Assembly: GCA_963573385.1 (NCBI GenBank)
Contig: CAUYLG010047306.1
Span: forward strand, 1 to 64,000
Reading direction: 5' to 3'
Length of the DNA stretch: 64,000 nucleotides
Origin: Cacajao melanocephalus
Taxonomy: Eukaryota > Chordata > Mammalia > Primates > Pitheciidae
This document shows, one piece after another, positions 10,688-22,235 of the stretch. A program made the position numbers and the translations under genes. How positions within the stretch are numbered: the first letter of the stretch is position 1; every line of letters starts with the position of its first letter. The notes beneath the pieces were generated by a model. That model did not search any database. It was not told the DNA's origin and saw only the letters and a list, made by a program, of their open reading frames with translations.

Positions 10688-13600
10688 AGTTTTAGTTGTT
10701 TAGAAAGTGTTTTTCCACAGAAGCAAGGTGATTTAAGTCATTAGGTTAACCCCGAGAAGCCAAGGTAGCCCATATGATGCTTGAAGTATAGTTCAGTAGA
10801 AATAGTACCTTGGAAACCTGGTTATTAATTAAATCCAAGAGGCGCCATAGAAATATTATCTTATCATAAATCTTGAGAACTACTAGAGTCACAGACCCCA
10901 ACTGCTTTTGTCAAATTATTTCTATTGTAAAGATGTATTTTAAATTTTAATTTAGGGTTCCAGAAATTCACTTTGCCTAGTGCAGGGGAGGTGGCCTTTC
11001 TCAGACTCATTTTGTGAGCCAGTGCAGTTTTCCCAGCTTTAACTTTGGGCTCCTTCTGTTTCCTGAAGCTAGTCTTCAGTAGGGCATTTGCTTAGAATCT
11101 TAGGGTCTAAAGACCGGGTCTGGAGTGAGGGGCTGGAGACCAAAGCTGCTCATGTGTGTAACCCTTAGGGTGGGAAGGTGTCCTCAATATGTCTTCCAAG
11201 TGACCCCCTTTCTTTTTTCTAAGGACTCAACCTGCCTCCTTTTTGAATGTAGTGCCCTGTCTACTGCAGAGTTTAACGAACAGCTTCTCCCCATTCTTCC
11301 TCCTCTCTGAAATTTTCAAATGTGTGGTTGTTGCTATTGTTTTCTAAATACTAGTAGCCGTGGGGAAATAGGTAGATTGTAAAAGTATTGAACTCAATTT
11401 TTTTGTTGTTTTGTTTTTTGGCATTTTAATCATAGGATATGGTCAAGAGATCAGTAATAAGAACTCAGATGTGTGGAAGAAAAACAGGAGGTGATAGAGG
11501 ATGAGGACTCAACAATTTAAGTAATATCACTTATGTACTTCCTGTGTCTAACTTTGGGGAGTAGATGTTAACTTAGTCATCAAGGAGCTGATTGCCAACA
11601 GGGAGACTAGTATATTAGGCGGTGGTGGCAATGATTAGGAGGGGAAATTTCTCAAGAGCAGTTGCAGGGTCAGTGAAAGAGGTACTTAAGGAAGAGAGAA
11701 AGAAATGGCTCTGGTGGTTTATCTTTCCTTTATCTACTTCCCTCTCTCACACGCTATTAATTATGACACCACAAGTGAGAATAGAAGAACTAGAGTGAAT
11801 CCCCAGTAAGAGACTTCACATAGCCACAGGCCACCAGACTGTGGCAGCTGTCCCTGGATCATCATGGGTCAATTGGTAACCACCTGTATTTTAACCCTAG
11901 ATAACAATTTTAGGCCCAGCAAAATTCTGCTGAAGCTATCTAAATTTATTAAGCAATATTTGTATTTTAGTTTATGTTAATGTCAGGTTGAGATCCAAGA
12001 CCTTGTTTTCTCCAGAACCCATATGAGTCCAGTATCTTAAGTTGCAATCTATCTCTCTGCATGAAATTCAGAGCTAGTGTGTAGGCTTCTGGATTTCAGA
12101 ATCACTTATACTTAACGTCCAGGCTGTTCTCAAATAAGGCAAGAAGCATCTGCTGTTAATAGTTGACAGTAAATTACACAAAGTAAAACATGGAAAATGA
12201 AAGTCAGAAAAGCAGAGAAGCTTTTCTATCATTTTCAATTTTCTGCAAAACTATGGACATAATCAGTGTTTAGGATCTGCTCGTGATGGATAAATTACAT
12301 CTGTAATTCCTTCTTTTCCATATTACAGCATTCAGACGATAATTTGCTTTCACATATCTTTGCTCATCTAATCGTTCATAGACTGGGAATAAGGAATAAC
12401 ATCTCCCAATCCTTGGAAGCATTTATAACTAAGTAGTGTTAGCTCACCAAATGGGCCGGATTAAAAATAAAAGGTTTCAGAGAAAAACAGAGCCAAATTT
12501 ATCATGTTTGAAATAAGATTCCTCTTGGGTAGATGACATTGCCTTTTATAAAACAATTCTCCTTAAAGGGAGGCAACGGAGAAATGAACCATGAAGAAAG
12601 AAATAACTGAAGAATTCATTGTTTATGTAAAGAGTCTTGTTAAGAAGGATCTGTGCTCTGAATGAACTGTCTTTCTTCACAGTATCTTGTAATTCTTCCT
12701 GGCTAAATTGAGACTAATGAAATCTAAATCTAGTCATGAGAGAAGATTATCATCATGATTTTGTTTATTGATTTCTTTTTTATACCACTATGAACTTTTA
12801 CTACCAGATATTATCATCCATGAATCATAGCAGAGTAATAAACAGAAAACAAATGTCTACATAAGAAAACCCAATATGTTAAAAACAAAAAACAACCCCC
12901 CTCCAACTCTGATGAACTAAAGTCATTATCCACATTAAGGAAGAGTCATCTACACTGCATGTATTTTTATGGTAGAGTCTGTTTAATAGCTCCTCCAAAT
13001 CCTTTAAACTATGATTAACATATATAGTAGCTTAATATGTACCATACAGTAAAGTGGGTTAAGTGTGCAGAGTGAGATACAAGATGCAAAATGAGGTTTT
13101 GGCTTCTGTATTTCCTGCTAAGGATGAATAATGTTAGAGGAGAGATTCTCACCAGAAATACACATTTTTCTGCTGAAGATTTAAGTAAGAATTTTTTTTT
13201 AAATGCAGATCAGTATATATGCCACTTCTTCATCTCAATTATAGAAAAATCATCCATTCTTTCTCACCTTTTCACCATTCATTACCTGCTACCAGACATT
13301 GTGATAGGCAATTCTGATTTAAGGGTGAATGACACACAGAGTCTTTGCCTTTTTGGGTGTCGATAGACTAGTGGTGATTATAAGCTTTCAAGCTTCTGAG
13401 AAGCACAACCAAGGTTAAAATAATCATGGGATAATAAAATACTTTTGAACCCTTCTAGTCTTTAATTGTAAAATGTTCTGGTAGAACACAAATTTGCTCA
13501 GGTATCACACAAGTAGGCATTAAATGCCCTCCAGTGTGTCTGAGAAATTTGTTATGAACTGTATTGGAAACCATTGCATAGTCAATATATGAAGAACAGA

Positions 13601-13829
13601 TGAATTTCAGCTGTAGTTATGTGTGCTGTAAAAGACTACACATGCTTGTATTAGTGAAAGTGAGTATACCACTGATTTTTGTGGTAAGAGATTTATATCA
13701 AGCGCATCATCAATTTCTATAACTCAGTGAGATAAAACTGAGTCAGACTGATTTTTAGGTAACACATGTAGAAATGGCTAATATTATTCCCCTGATTTGA
13801 TCCTCATCTATTGATTATATAAACTAATG

Positions 13830-13945
13830 AAGCTAAGAACAATTAACCCTTACACGGTTACATAGTCAGGGAGTTGCTGAACTGAGATTCAGTGTGGCAG
13901 TCTGTCTTCACAGCCTGTGCTTTCAATCTTTGTGCTAAGTTTAAC
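13830..13945 (-). mobile_element. MIR relic
   Basis: Antisense MIR-like text, with GGTTACATAGTCAGGGAGTT and then the CCTGTGCTTTCAATCTTTGT end. Diverged. Confidence 0.55.
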
Positions 13946-14520
13946 TTATTTAAATTAGCAAGATTATGAAGCACTATGCAGTGATCTTGTATATACAAAA
14001 ATATAGTATATTGATTATTAGACAGTCTACATATTAGACTGTTGTACATATGTGAGCAAGTATTTGTTGACTCATTACAGTTGCCTAAATTTAAGCAACT
14101 GTACTTTTTAAAAAGCAGTCACATTTTTTCTTAATCTAGAAAGTCACTTCTGAATAATTGCTTGTTTAGATTTTCTCATTTAAGGTGGGAAATTTATATT
14201 AAAATTTTAACTTGTAGTCTGACAATATAGAGTCTGAACCTAAAGTCAAGAAAAATGCTGCAGACAGGGGATGAACAGTATAGCAATCAGAAGAATAGAC
14301 TCTTCTTGGGGGGAAAAAACATGGAAATTTCTGGATTCCAAGATAAAGCTTGGAATTGAGGTAAAGGGCATCAGATAAGGAAGTTTTTTTATTTCATAAC
14401 TTTTTTTTTTGCTTAAAATATAATTTAAATCACAGAATTAGTATAACATATTTTTCTCATACATAGAAACATAAGACATTATTTTTTAAGAGGCTGAGAT
14501 TTTATTCACCTTACTGGGCA

Positions 14521-14538
14521 AGTCTTACTAGTAAGACT
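14521..14538. repeat. Perfect 18-bp palindrome
   Basis: AGTCTTACTAGTAAGACT reads identically on both strands, with no loop. Confidence 0.95.
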
Positions 14539-15237
14539 GAGAAATATGCTTAAAAACCTTTGTAAGTCTTTGCAAGTTAAAATCTAGATGAAACCATTCA
14601 CCACCTCTTTAACAGCGATTCATATATCTTCTTATTGTATGTCATACTTATTTATGATTTTTAGTATTACATTTCAGGAATTTCCTAGGAATAAAATTTC
14701 AGTAATTTTAATTTTTTGTTTATCCGTAATATTATTTCAATAATGCTGAAATATTTAGATCCAGTAGTAGAATTGTTTTTCATGTGAATACATTAATTTT
14801 AATGATGTATTTAAAAACAGCTCACACTGTTCTTTTTAAGGCTTTTGTTATATGTAATTGGTATTTTGTTCATGGTATGGCATAAAGAGCATGTTTGCTC
14901 TCAAAAAACATGCGTTTGAGAAGATGAAATTTCTGGGCATACTGGGTATTGAGTAGCTATCAAGTTGTAATCCTGAACTCTTAAGAGATATATCTCAAAT
15001 ATTAGAATTGATTATGTTATTTAAAATACTCCATGAGAAATATAATTATTTTTATGGAACAATTCATTTGGATGACTGGTAGTTTGGACAGAAACTTTAT
15101 ACCAGTAGCTAGTGTTGTAAGTGTCCTTTCCTGAAACTCTTGCCACACATTGCGTTTTGGCCATTTTCATGATTGTATGAATTTAGTCAGACAGCCAATT
15201 AGAAATACATTTTTAGAAAATTAAAAATGAATTTATG

Positions 15238-15400
15238 AGGATTCAATGCGATCAGTTATGTAAATCACTTAATTCAGCATCATGCTCCATGTAAATACTC
15301 CTTAGGTGGTAGCCATTAGTATTGTTCTTATCTGAATTCCAGACTTCAGTCTAAGTTATCTTTCTTCTTATGGGAGGAACTTTGCCTTAGGTCTGAATAA
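15238..15400. repeat. Diverged duplicate A (partner 15953-16110)
   Basis: Shared blocks include CCATGTAAATACTCC, then GGTAGC, TTCAGTC, and TTCTTATGGGAG followed by CTTTGCCTTAGG-type text, in the same order and spacing as the partner about 715 bp downstream. Part of it is MIR-derived, but the similarity continues beyond the MIR, indicating a local duplication. Confidence 0.8.
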
Positions 15401-15819
15401 AGATTGTTATATAGATTCAAACTTGGCATACAAGTCAAACTTATTTCATGTCTGGGACTAAATTGATCATAGGGAAAAGTAAGTGGTGTTCCTTGTCCGT
15501 TCATTTCATTTCTCTGGAGCTTTCTTCATTGGTTTGCTTCAGCTGTAGTGTAACTTTTTATTTTGTTTTGGGTGTTTTCTGAATGTCTAGATTGGCCTGT
15601 ATGCTCTTTCCTTTGGGATGAAATTTGTAATAAAAATTTCTTTGTGGCAAAAAATACTGGCGTCAGGAATAATAAGAATGTGACTACCAGTGGTTTGCAC
15701 TTCATTCCCAGTATCACCTTTAGGATTTTCATCAAACTAGGGTCTCCAGAATAATTGCAAAAAGCCACATGAAAAAATGTGCAAGTAAAAACATTTTTTT
15801 AATGGCAAAGAATCAAGAC

Positions 15820-16035
15820 TTTGTTAAGAGCCCAAACCGTGAATTCAGCTGGATCTGAGTTTGATTCCATCATTGTGCCAGTCACTTTATTGTCCCAAGC
15901 TAGTTTCTTCATCTGTAAAACAAGTCCAGTATCATCTGCTTTCAAGATTTGTGAGAATTCAATTAGATCAGTTAGACAGAAATTATTTAATGCAGTATCT
16001 TATTCCATGTAAATACTCCATAAATGGTAGCTGTT
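15820..16035 (+). mobile_element. MIR element
   Basis: Sense MIR with a GAGTTTGATTCCATCATTGT-type internal segment, TTCTTCATCTGTAAAACAAG, and an ATTTAATGCAGTATCT-to-ATGGTAGCT end. It overlaps duplicate B. Confidence 0.7.
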
Positions 16036-16110
16036 AGTTTTATTATCTAATGCCAGAGTTCAGTCCAAGTTACCTTTGTTCTTATGGGAGAAACTCTGCC
16101 TTAGGACAAA
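15953..16110. repeat. Diverged duplicate B (partner 15238-15400)
   Basis: Matches copy A through ATCAGTTA, CCATGTAAATACTCC, GTTCAGTC and TTCTTATGGGAG, with scattered substitutions and small indels throughout. Confidence 0.8.
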
Positions 16111-17979
16111 GTGAATGTTATTGGTTATTATGCATATTGCACTACAGGTCTCTGTGTTGTAGGAAAAAATTAAAAAGGACTTACCTTGAATGTGTGTAAG
16201 TGTGCACATACTAGCTTATTTACTTACCTGTTATCAAAAGAAAATAACAACTTAACCTCTTAACATATGTATCACTTGACTACTAGCTAAACAAGCAGGT
16301 ATTAATAAAATACTTCAGTATTTATATTGTCTGTGCCTGAAAGTTCCTTTGTAAATGCAGTTATCTGTGAATGGAAAAATGGTTGTAACCATCTGTTCAC
16401 AAATCTAATTTCATTTAAAACTAATCCTCTTTAGCTTTATGCTGGTCTACAATAAATAATTCATATTTGATATTTCAAATGCTGTATTATTTATGTAAAT
16501 TTCCTCCTAAAAGACTCACCTTTTTAGAAATAAATTGTTTATTCAATAAAGTACCTGCACAGATTAGGTTAAACATTGAAGTTCATTTTTTCATGATTTG
16601 CACTATTTTTTGTATATTTTTTATACCTACATAAAGTTAATTGGTCAAATATCCACCACTCACTTTCTCAAATGTGTAAAGAAGCATCTAAATCCATAAT
16701 AATCTGTTTATCACAGCTTTATTTTTTTCCCCTTTCACTATCACTCAGTATTGATAGGGGTCCAATTCTAGCCCATTGAAATGGTCCTTTATGCTACAAG
16801 ATTTTTTAAAGCATTTGCCTCATTTACAAGTTTGAGACTTTTGTAACATGATTAGAAATAGGAAACTTTTCCAGTAAGTGAAAGGGGAGAAACAAACACC
16901 AAAAGCCCATCTCCCTGATTTTTTTTTTCTCAGAAATATAGCCTAATTGTTTCCTATGGCCAGTTCTGGGTTTTCCTTCACAGCGTCTATAAATGTTCTT
17001 GTTTATCCAGTCTAATTCTGGATATGAGTTGTACATTTACAGTTTGATTTACTGAGCCATTCCACTGCCTTCTTGTTAAGGCTATTGATTATTGCCCATT
17101 CTTTTCTGCTGTGCATTGATTTAGTGTGTGACAACGAGTTAATTGTATCACTTGATGTTGAAGAAGGATCAAATATGTGTTCAAAGGGGATGCTTGTAGC
17201 CTGTTTAATTGAGTTGGCTATTTCAGGCTTTTAACATGTTGTGAAACAATTAGGAGAAAGTACAGGAGGACCTCTGAGGGCAGGGAACATAAAATTTGTT
17301 TTCAGCTTTTTGGCAGTTGCCAAAAATGGTGCAGTAAGGCTTTCCTGGAATTAAGTAGTCAGTTGGTATTTGGTTAGCAGATGCTTTGTAAAACAAAATG
17401 TATTCCCTCTACATTTCCTTTAAAAATCGGGGAATGTAACACCTTTAGATAGTCATGTTTTATTGAGAAAAATCCATTCTCTTTAAGAATAGTTTTATAT
17501 GGAAGCTCCCTATTACTGTATATAAGAAAAAATAAGCAAGGTGTGTTGTGTATGTTGGTAGGAAATTACAGAGAGAAAATTAAGCTAAATGATTAAGAAT
17601 CTGATGAGTTCTTTTTGTTTACTACAGTTTTGTTTCATGTTTCGTAGTTTTATAAAAGAAATTTCCATGTAATAACATTTAAGATCAGGCCAGTATTATT
17701 TTCTTTCACATTGTTATGTAGTTTGGATTTTCTAAGCTTTAGACAATTCACACTTAATGTAAAAAAAAATTAACTTTCAGAATGAGATCATGGTGCCATG
17801 TTTCTCTAATGAATGTTACCTTTTGTTTTAGCAGCTCAGTTGGCTCTAATCCATGGAAAAGTTTTTATTTCCCATCAGCTCCAAAGCAAGAGCCAAACCA
17901 AAGTTAAAGAAACATTTTCCAGCAGACAAGTTTCTACAGATAATATCAATAGGCAAAGCGTGTGTGCATGCATGTGCAG

Positions 17980-18001
17980 ACACACACACACACACACACA
18001 C
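17980..18001. repeat. (AC)n microsatellite
   Basis: Eleven AC units preceded by TGTGTGCATGCATGTG-type alternating purine-pyrimidine sequence. Confidence 0.95.
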
Positions 18002-18630
18002 GTCTTATGGAAATATTAAATCAGAAAAAATTACTGAAATTCTCATAATAAAAATAACTGTAATATTAATGAAATACTCCTTATCAATTCTTTCTAGTGA
18101 CATTGTGGCCCCAAGGGTTTGCTTGACTTTTCAAGATGTATTTGCTTTTGGATAAATTGAAGAAGTACCACTCTCTCCCTGTATTAATACCTTTCAGGGC
18201 TTTTTGATCTGTAACCTCTTGCTACCTCTGGTTTATCTGGCTTAGCATATGAATTTTGAAGAATGAGGGAGCATAAACAATTATGGCTGCCTTTTAAAAA
18301 ATGCATGTTTAAACCTGTGGCCTCAAACTCGTCAGTTCTGAACTTTTAACAGTAGAGATGTGAAAACTCAGCATTGGAAGTAGAGAGTATAAGAGATTTT
18401 GCCAGTGGGACCACTTTGCTGCAAATACCTACTAGACCTAAATCTTTCTTTTGCCTAGTGATCAGCGGTACTAATAGCAGAATCCACTTAATTCCATGTG
18501 AGTCAGCAGCTTGCATGGCATGCCCACTGTGTGCAAACAGCTTCTCAGGTACTTTTCCAGGCTTCCTGCCTGCACAAAGCAGAAGAGGCTTAGAATATAT
18601 TTATTTATATTTATTTATTCTCTCACCCCA

Positions 18631-18696
18631 CTGCTTGCTCCATCACCTAGACCTGCTTGCTCCATCACCTAGTCCTACTTGCTCCATCACCTAGTT
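18631..18696. repeat. 22-bp tandem repeat, three copies
   Basis: Three consecutive units with the core CTTGCTCCATCACCTAG start at 18631, 18653 and 18675. They differ by one or two bases each. Confidence 0.93.
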
Positions 18697-19423
18697 GGAA
18701 TTTCTAAAGCAACAGACATGGGCAGATATATATTTTAAAAACTGTGTGCCTCTGATCAACAACCATTACTGTAATACTGCTGAAAGGTTCAGGGAACATA
18801 GTATTTTTGCCATGACTTCTCAATCTATTGAGAAAATGTATTTATCTTCTAAGGATAAAACCATCTGGAATTTTTCACATGCTCCAGACTTTCAGATAGA
18901 GCTGTCTTTGCCTTCTCCTCCTCCTCTTCTTCCTTCTTCTGTTTTTTTTTTGTTGTTGTTGTTGTTGTTTTTTCTTTTTGGCTTTGCTTTTTTATTTAAC
19001 ACCGTGGATGAATTTTTAAAAGATTAAGAAGTTGAAATAACCTTCTCACCTACTTAGTAATTTCTTATTCATATTTAGAAGGTAGAGTAACTCTGTTTCA
19101 TAAATTCCCCCATTAAGTTTCTGATTAAAAAAATAAAAATTTTTGTTTATAAATACAATTTCCTATTATTTCCGGTCACTAAAAAACAAACAAACAAAAG
19201 CTACTTGATGGTACATTGGCTGTAATTACCAAGTCTCCATTTACTACAAATCTTCCATTTTGCTTTATTAATTTCCTTTATTAATGATAACAAATCAGCC
19301 AATTGATAATGTGTTAACTTCTAAAAGATTTTTATAAGTTTATGTAGAGTTCTATGACTTCCTGGTATGACTTCATGACTATTTTAGTTGTGTAAAGAAT
19401 TTCATATTTTTTATTCTTTTAAA

Positions 19424-19747
<324 letters not shown>

Positions 19748-19816
19748 TAGAGTTTTCTCCAAATAAGTCTGATATCTTCTCTTTGTATTTCTAATTGATC
19801 CTTATTTGTAAACCTG

Positions 19817-19860
19817 TAGAATCTGTAAACCCACAAACAAATGACTCATTGATCAAGTTC
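19817..19860. repeat. Inverted repeat arm 1 (partner 20650-20694)
   Basis: The reverse complement of this arm matches 20650-20694 over about 45 bp, including the exact block GTGGGTTTACAGATTCTA, with a few substitutions or small gaps elsewhere. Confidence 0.88.
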
Positions 19861-20649
19861 TGTTTTCAAATAGATGTTCAAAAAGATGATAAAGGATATA
19901 TTATAACCTAAGGGCTTTATTTCTTTCATTGAATTTTTTTACCCTGTAATTGTAGTGGACTTAAATGCATACAGTTTTCTTGTACAACAGATAGTATTCT
20001 TTAGATACAACAAATGAATAGATTAGCCTGTGTGAATATAGTTTTACAAAATATTAACGTATGAAAGCAGTCCTAAGACACCAAGTGTTGTTACTTTAGA
20101 ACTTCATGCATAAATTGGGTATGTTGTTACAGGATACAGAGAAAATTGATGGTCAGTCTTAGCCTGTAGTATATTTTGACAGCGTGAATGAGTCAAGCAA
20201 GCAATTTTCCAGACTGTTTAATGGTACAAAGGAAAGGGCTGCTAAGGAAGTCATTCTTATGACTAGCTGAAAAATATTTTTCTTAGTAACTGTTCTAGAG
20301 AAAAACAGTTCACCATTGGAAGAAGAAAAGCAGTCACAAGTTACAAACATTCAAAAAGTGGTTTGATCATTAAAATATATTTATCTTATGACAAAACTTT
20401 TTAAAAAGGATACTGCTTACCATATTTGCAATACTGTCTTGAAACTCAACAAGAAATTATGCCTCACCATTACAAGTTTTAATTCATGGTAGAATTTTGG
20501 AGATTATATTTATTGAGCTGTATTTTTTATTTCATCAGCACAAGTAAAACTGCATTATCATAAAATAAAGATAAAATGTTTTAAGTTTATAAAATTTCTG
20601 CAAATTTATTCCACTGTGTGGTTCTAAACTGCATTTGAATTAAAATAGG

Positions 20650-20694
20650 ACTTGATCGATGGAGAATCATTTGTTCGTGGGTTTACAGATTCTA
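20650..20694. repeat. Inverted repeat arm 2 (partner 19817-19860)
   Basis: Same unit as 19817-19860 in opposite orientation, about 790 bp away. A weaker extension into flanking ATTTGAA text is possible. The family is unknown to me. Confidence 0.88.
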
Positions 20695-22119
20695 TTCTAG
20701 GTAGTTTGAAAAGATTCATTGTCCAGCAGCAACTATTCACCCAGAGACATAGTGCTTAGCATGAGCTTGATGGATTCAAACCACTGGGTTTATCATTACT
20801 GCATAGATCTTTGAAAGGACAGGCTGCAAATCTTGTTTCTAAGCTGTGACTAGCTATTATTGTGTCAATTTGAAGAACAGAAGTAAAATCAATCCAGATT
20901 CAAGAAAAGACACACTCTACAGTCATTCACAGACTGCAACCAGTTCAAATGATAATATCCTGCCTATTTAAACTCCCCTGATTATTAAGATTATTCAATA
21001 TCATGTTAATATTTAAAACTTGGAATACAACCTACTAACCTTATTTTTATTTGTGCTACTGGATGTGCCTCTAGCATTTTTGAAGTAGCTTGAAAAAAAT
21101 TGAGATTCAGCTGTGGTTCTGCTTTTTACTAGAGTAACTTGGAGAGACAAATCAATGAGTAGTCAAGTCTTCATATAATCAAAGCTTTTAAAATACGTTA
21201 AGAACGAACACTTCAGGTACTAGATTTAGTTTCATGGAAAACCTTTTTTGTGGGCCTAAGTTTAAAATTAGTTTTTTCTTTGCATTTTAAAAGGTTGCTC
21301 GTGCAATCTTTAATGGTTTTGTTTAGTGTTTAGAGATGATTTTTTTCATTTGCCACTTTCAGCATTGAACTCTAGTGATTTAGTGTGTTGGAACTGCTGT
21401 CAGAAGAGTCCTTAGAAATGATGTCATGCAGTTCATTAGTTTTACAGATAGGGAACCAAGGAGTGGTGAGGTTAGGGTTTAATCATATCATAAAGATCTT
21501 AAGGTCATTAGAACCCTTTAAATGTGACTAGTGATAAATCACAGCAAAAACTAGAATATGCTGTCTTCGTTTCATGAAAATGGCATCATTGACAAACCTG
21601 ACAGATGAAAACTGCTATTAAGGTCAAGTCCAAGTGACAAAACTTTCTTGACTGTTCTGAGGCCTTGGTTACTGGTGACATTAAAGTTTTATATTGTTTT
21701 ATGTTTGTTTATTTGTTTTGCTGTTTTCATACATCCAAAAAATACATGTATATACATTATGCTTATTATAAAATTTACTAATATAAAGGATATGGAAGAC
21801 AATTTAAAATTATAATAAAATATGCAGTGCTCAACATTTAAATTCTATAAGGCCAATTGATTCTTACAGATGCCTTTTTGATTTTTGTCCACTTCTTGAA
21901 TCTGTAGCCAACCTGTGGTTGCAGTTGACAGAAGAGTTTAATTCTGTCTTTGTGTTCTTACTCCTGAGACCCTCATTGTACAGTGATCATCAGATGAAAC
22001 ATCCTTCATGAAAATGAATAGCTTCACTTTTTGGCATTTCCTTACCTTTTATGTGTCACAAAATAAAACACATCATTCCTGATTTTACAGTTAATTTGTA
22101 ACTTGTTTCTAACCCCTGC

Positions 22120-22235
22120 TAGTTTGTAAGCTTCTTAAGGATGGGAAGCTTGCATTAATCACTTCTATGTATATGGCGTTTTGAATATCCTTGGCATTCA
22201 TTAAGTGTTTAGTGAATTGAATGCAATGTTTCTAC
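22120..22235 (+). mobile_element. L2 3' end
   Basis: Reads like the L2/MIR3 terminus: GTAAGCTTCTTAAGGATGGG, then CTTGGCATTCATTAAGTG and a TGAATTGAATG-type end. Confidence 0.65.

Larger units (their letters stand above)
10690..19423 (+). other. Intronic/intergenic stretch without genes
   Basis: Mostly unique AT-rich sequence. It contains MIR relics (13830-13945, 15820-16035), a diverged 160-bp duplication (15238/15953), an 18-bp palindrome at 14521, a CA repeat at 17980 and a three-copy 22-bp repeat at 18631. Several short ORFs (up to 110 codons, near 18374-19027) lack homology I recognise or codon features of genes. Confidence 0.6.

Noticed and set aside
18374..19027. Two consecutive ORFs of 106 and 110 codons
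   Set aside because: Low-complexity pyrimidine-rich and tandem-repeat sequence contributes much of them; no recognisable domain and no exon signals.
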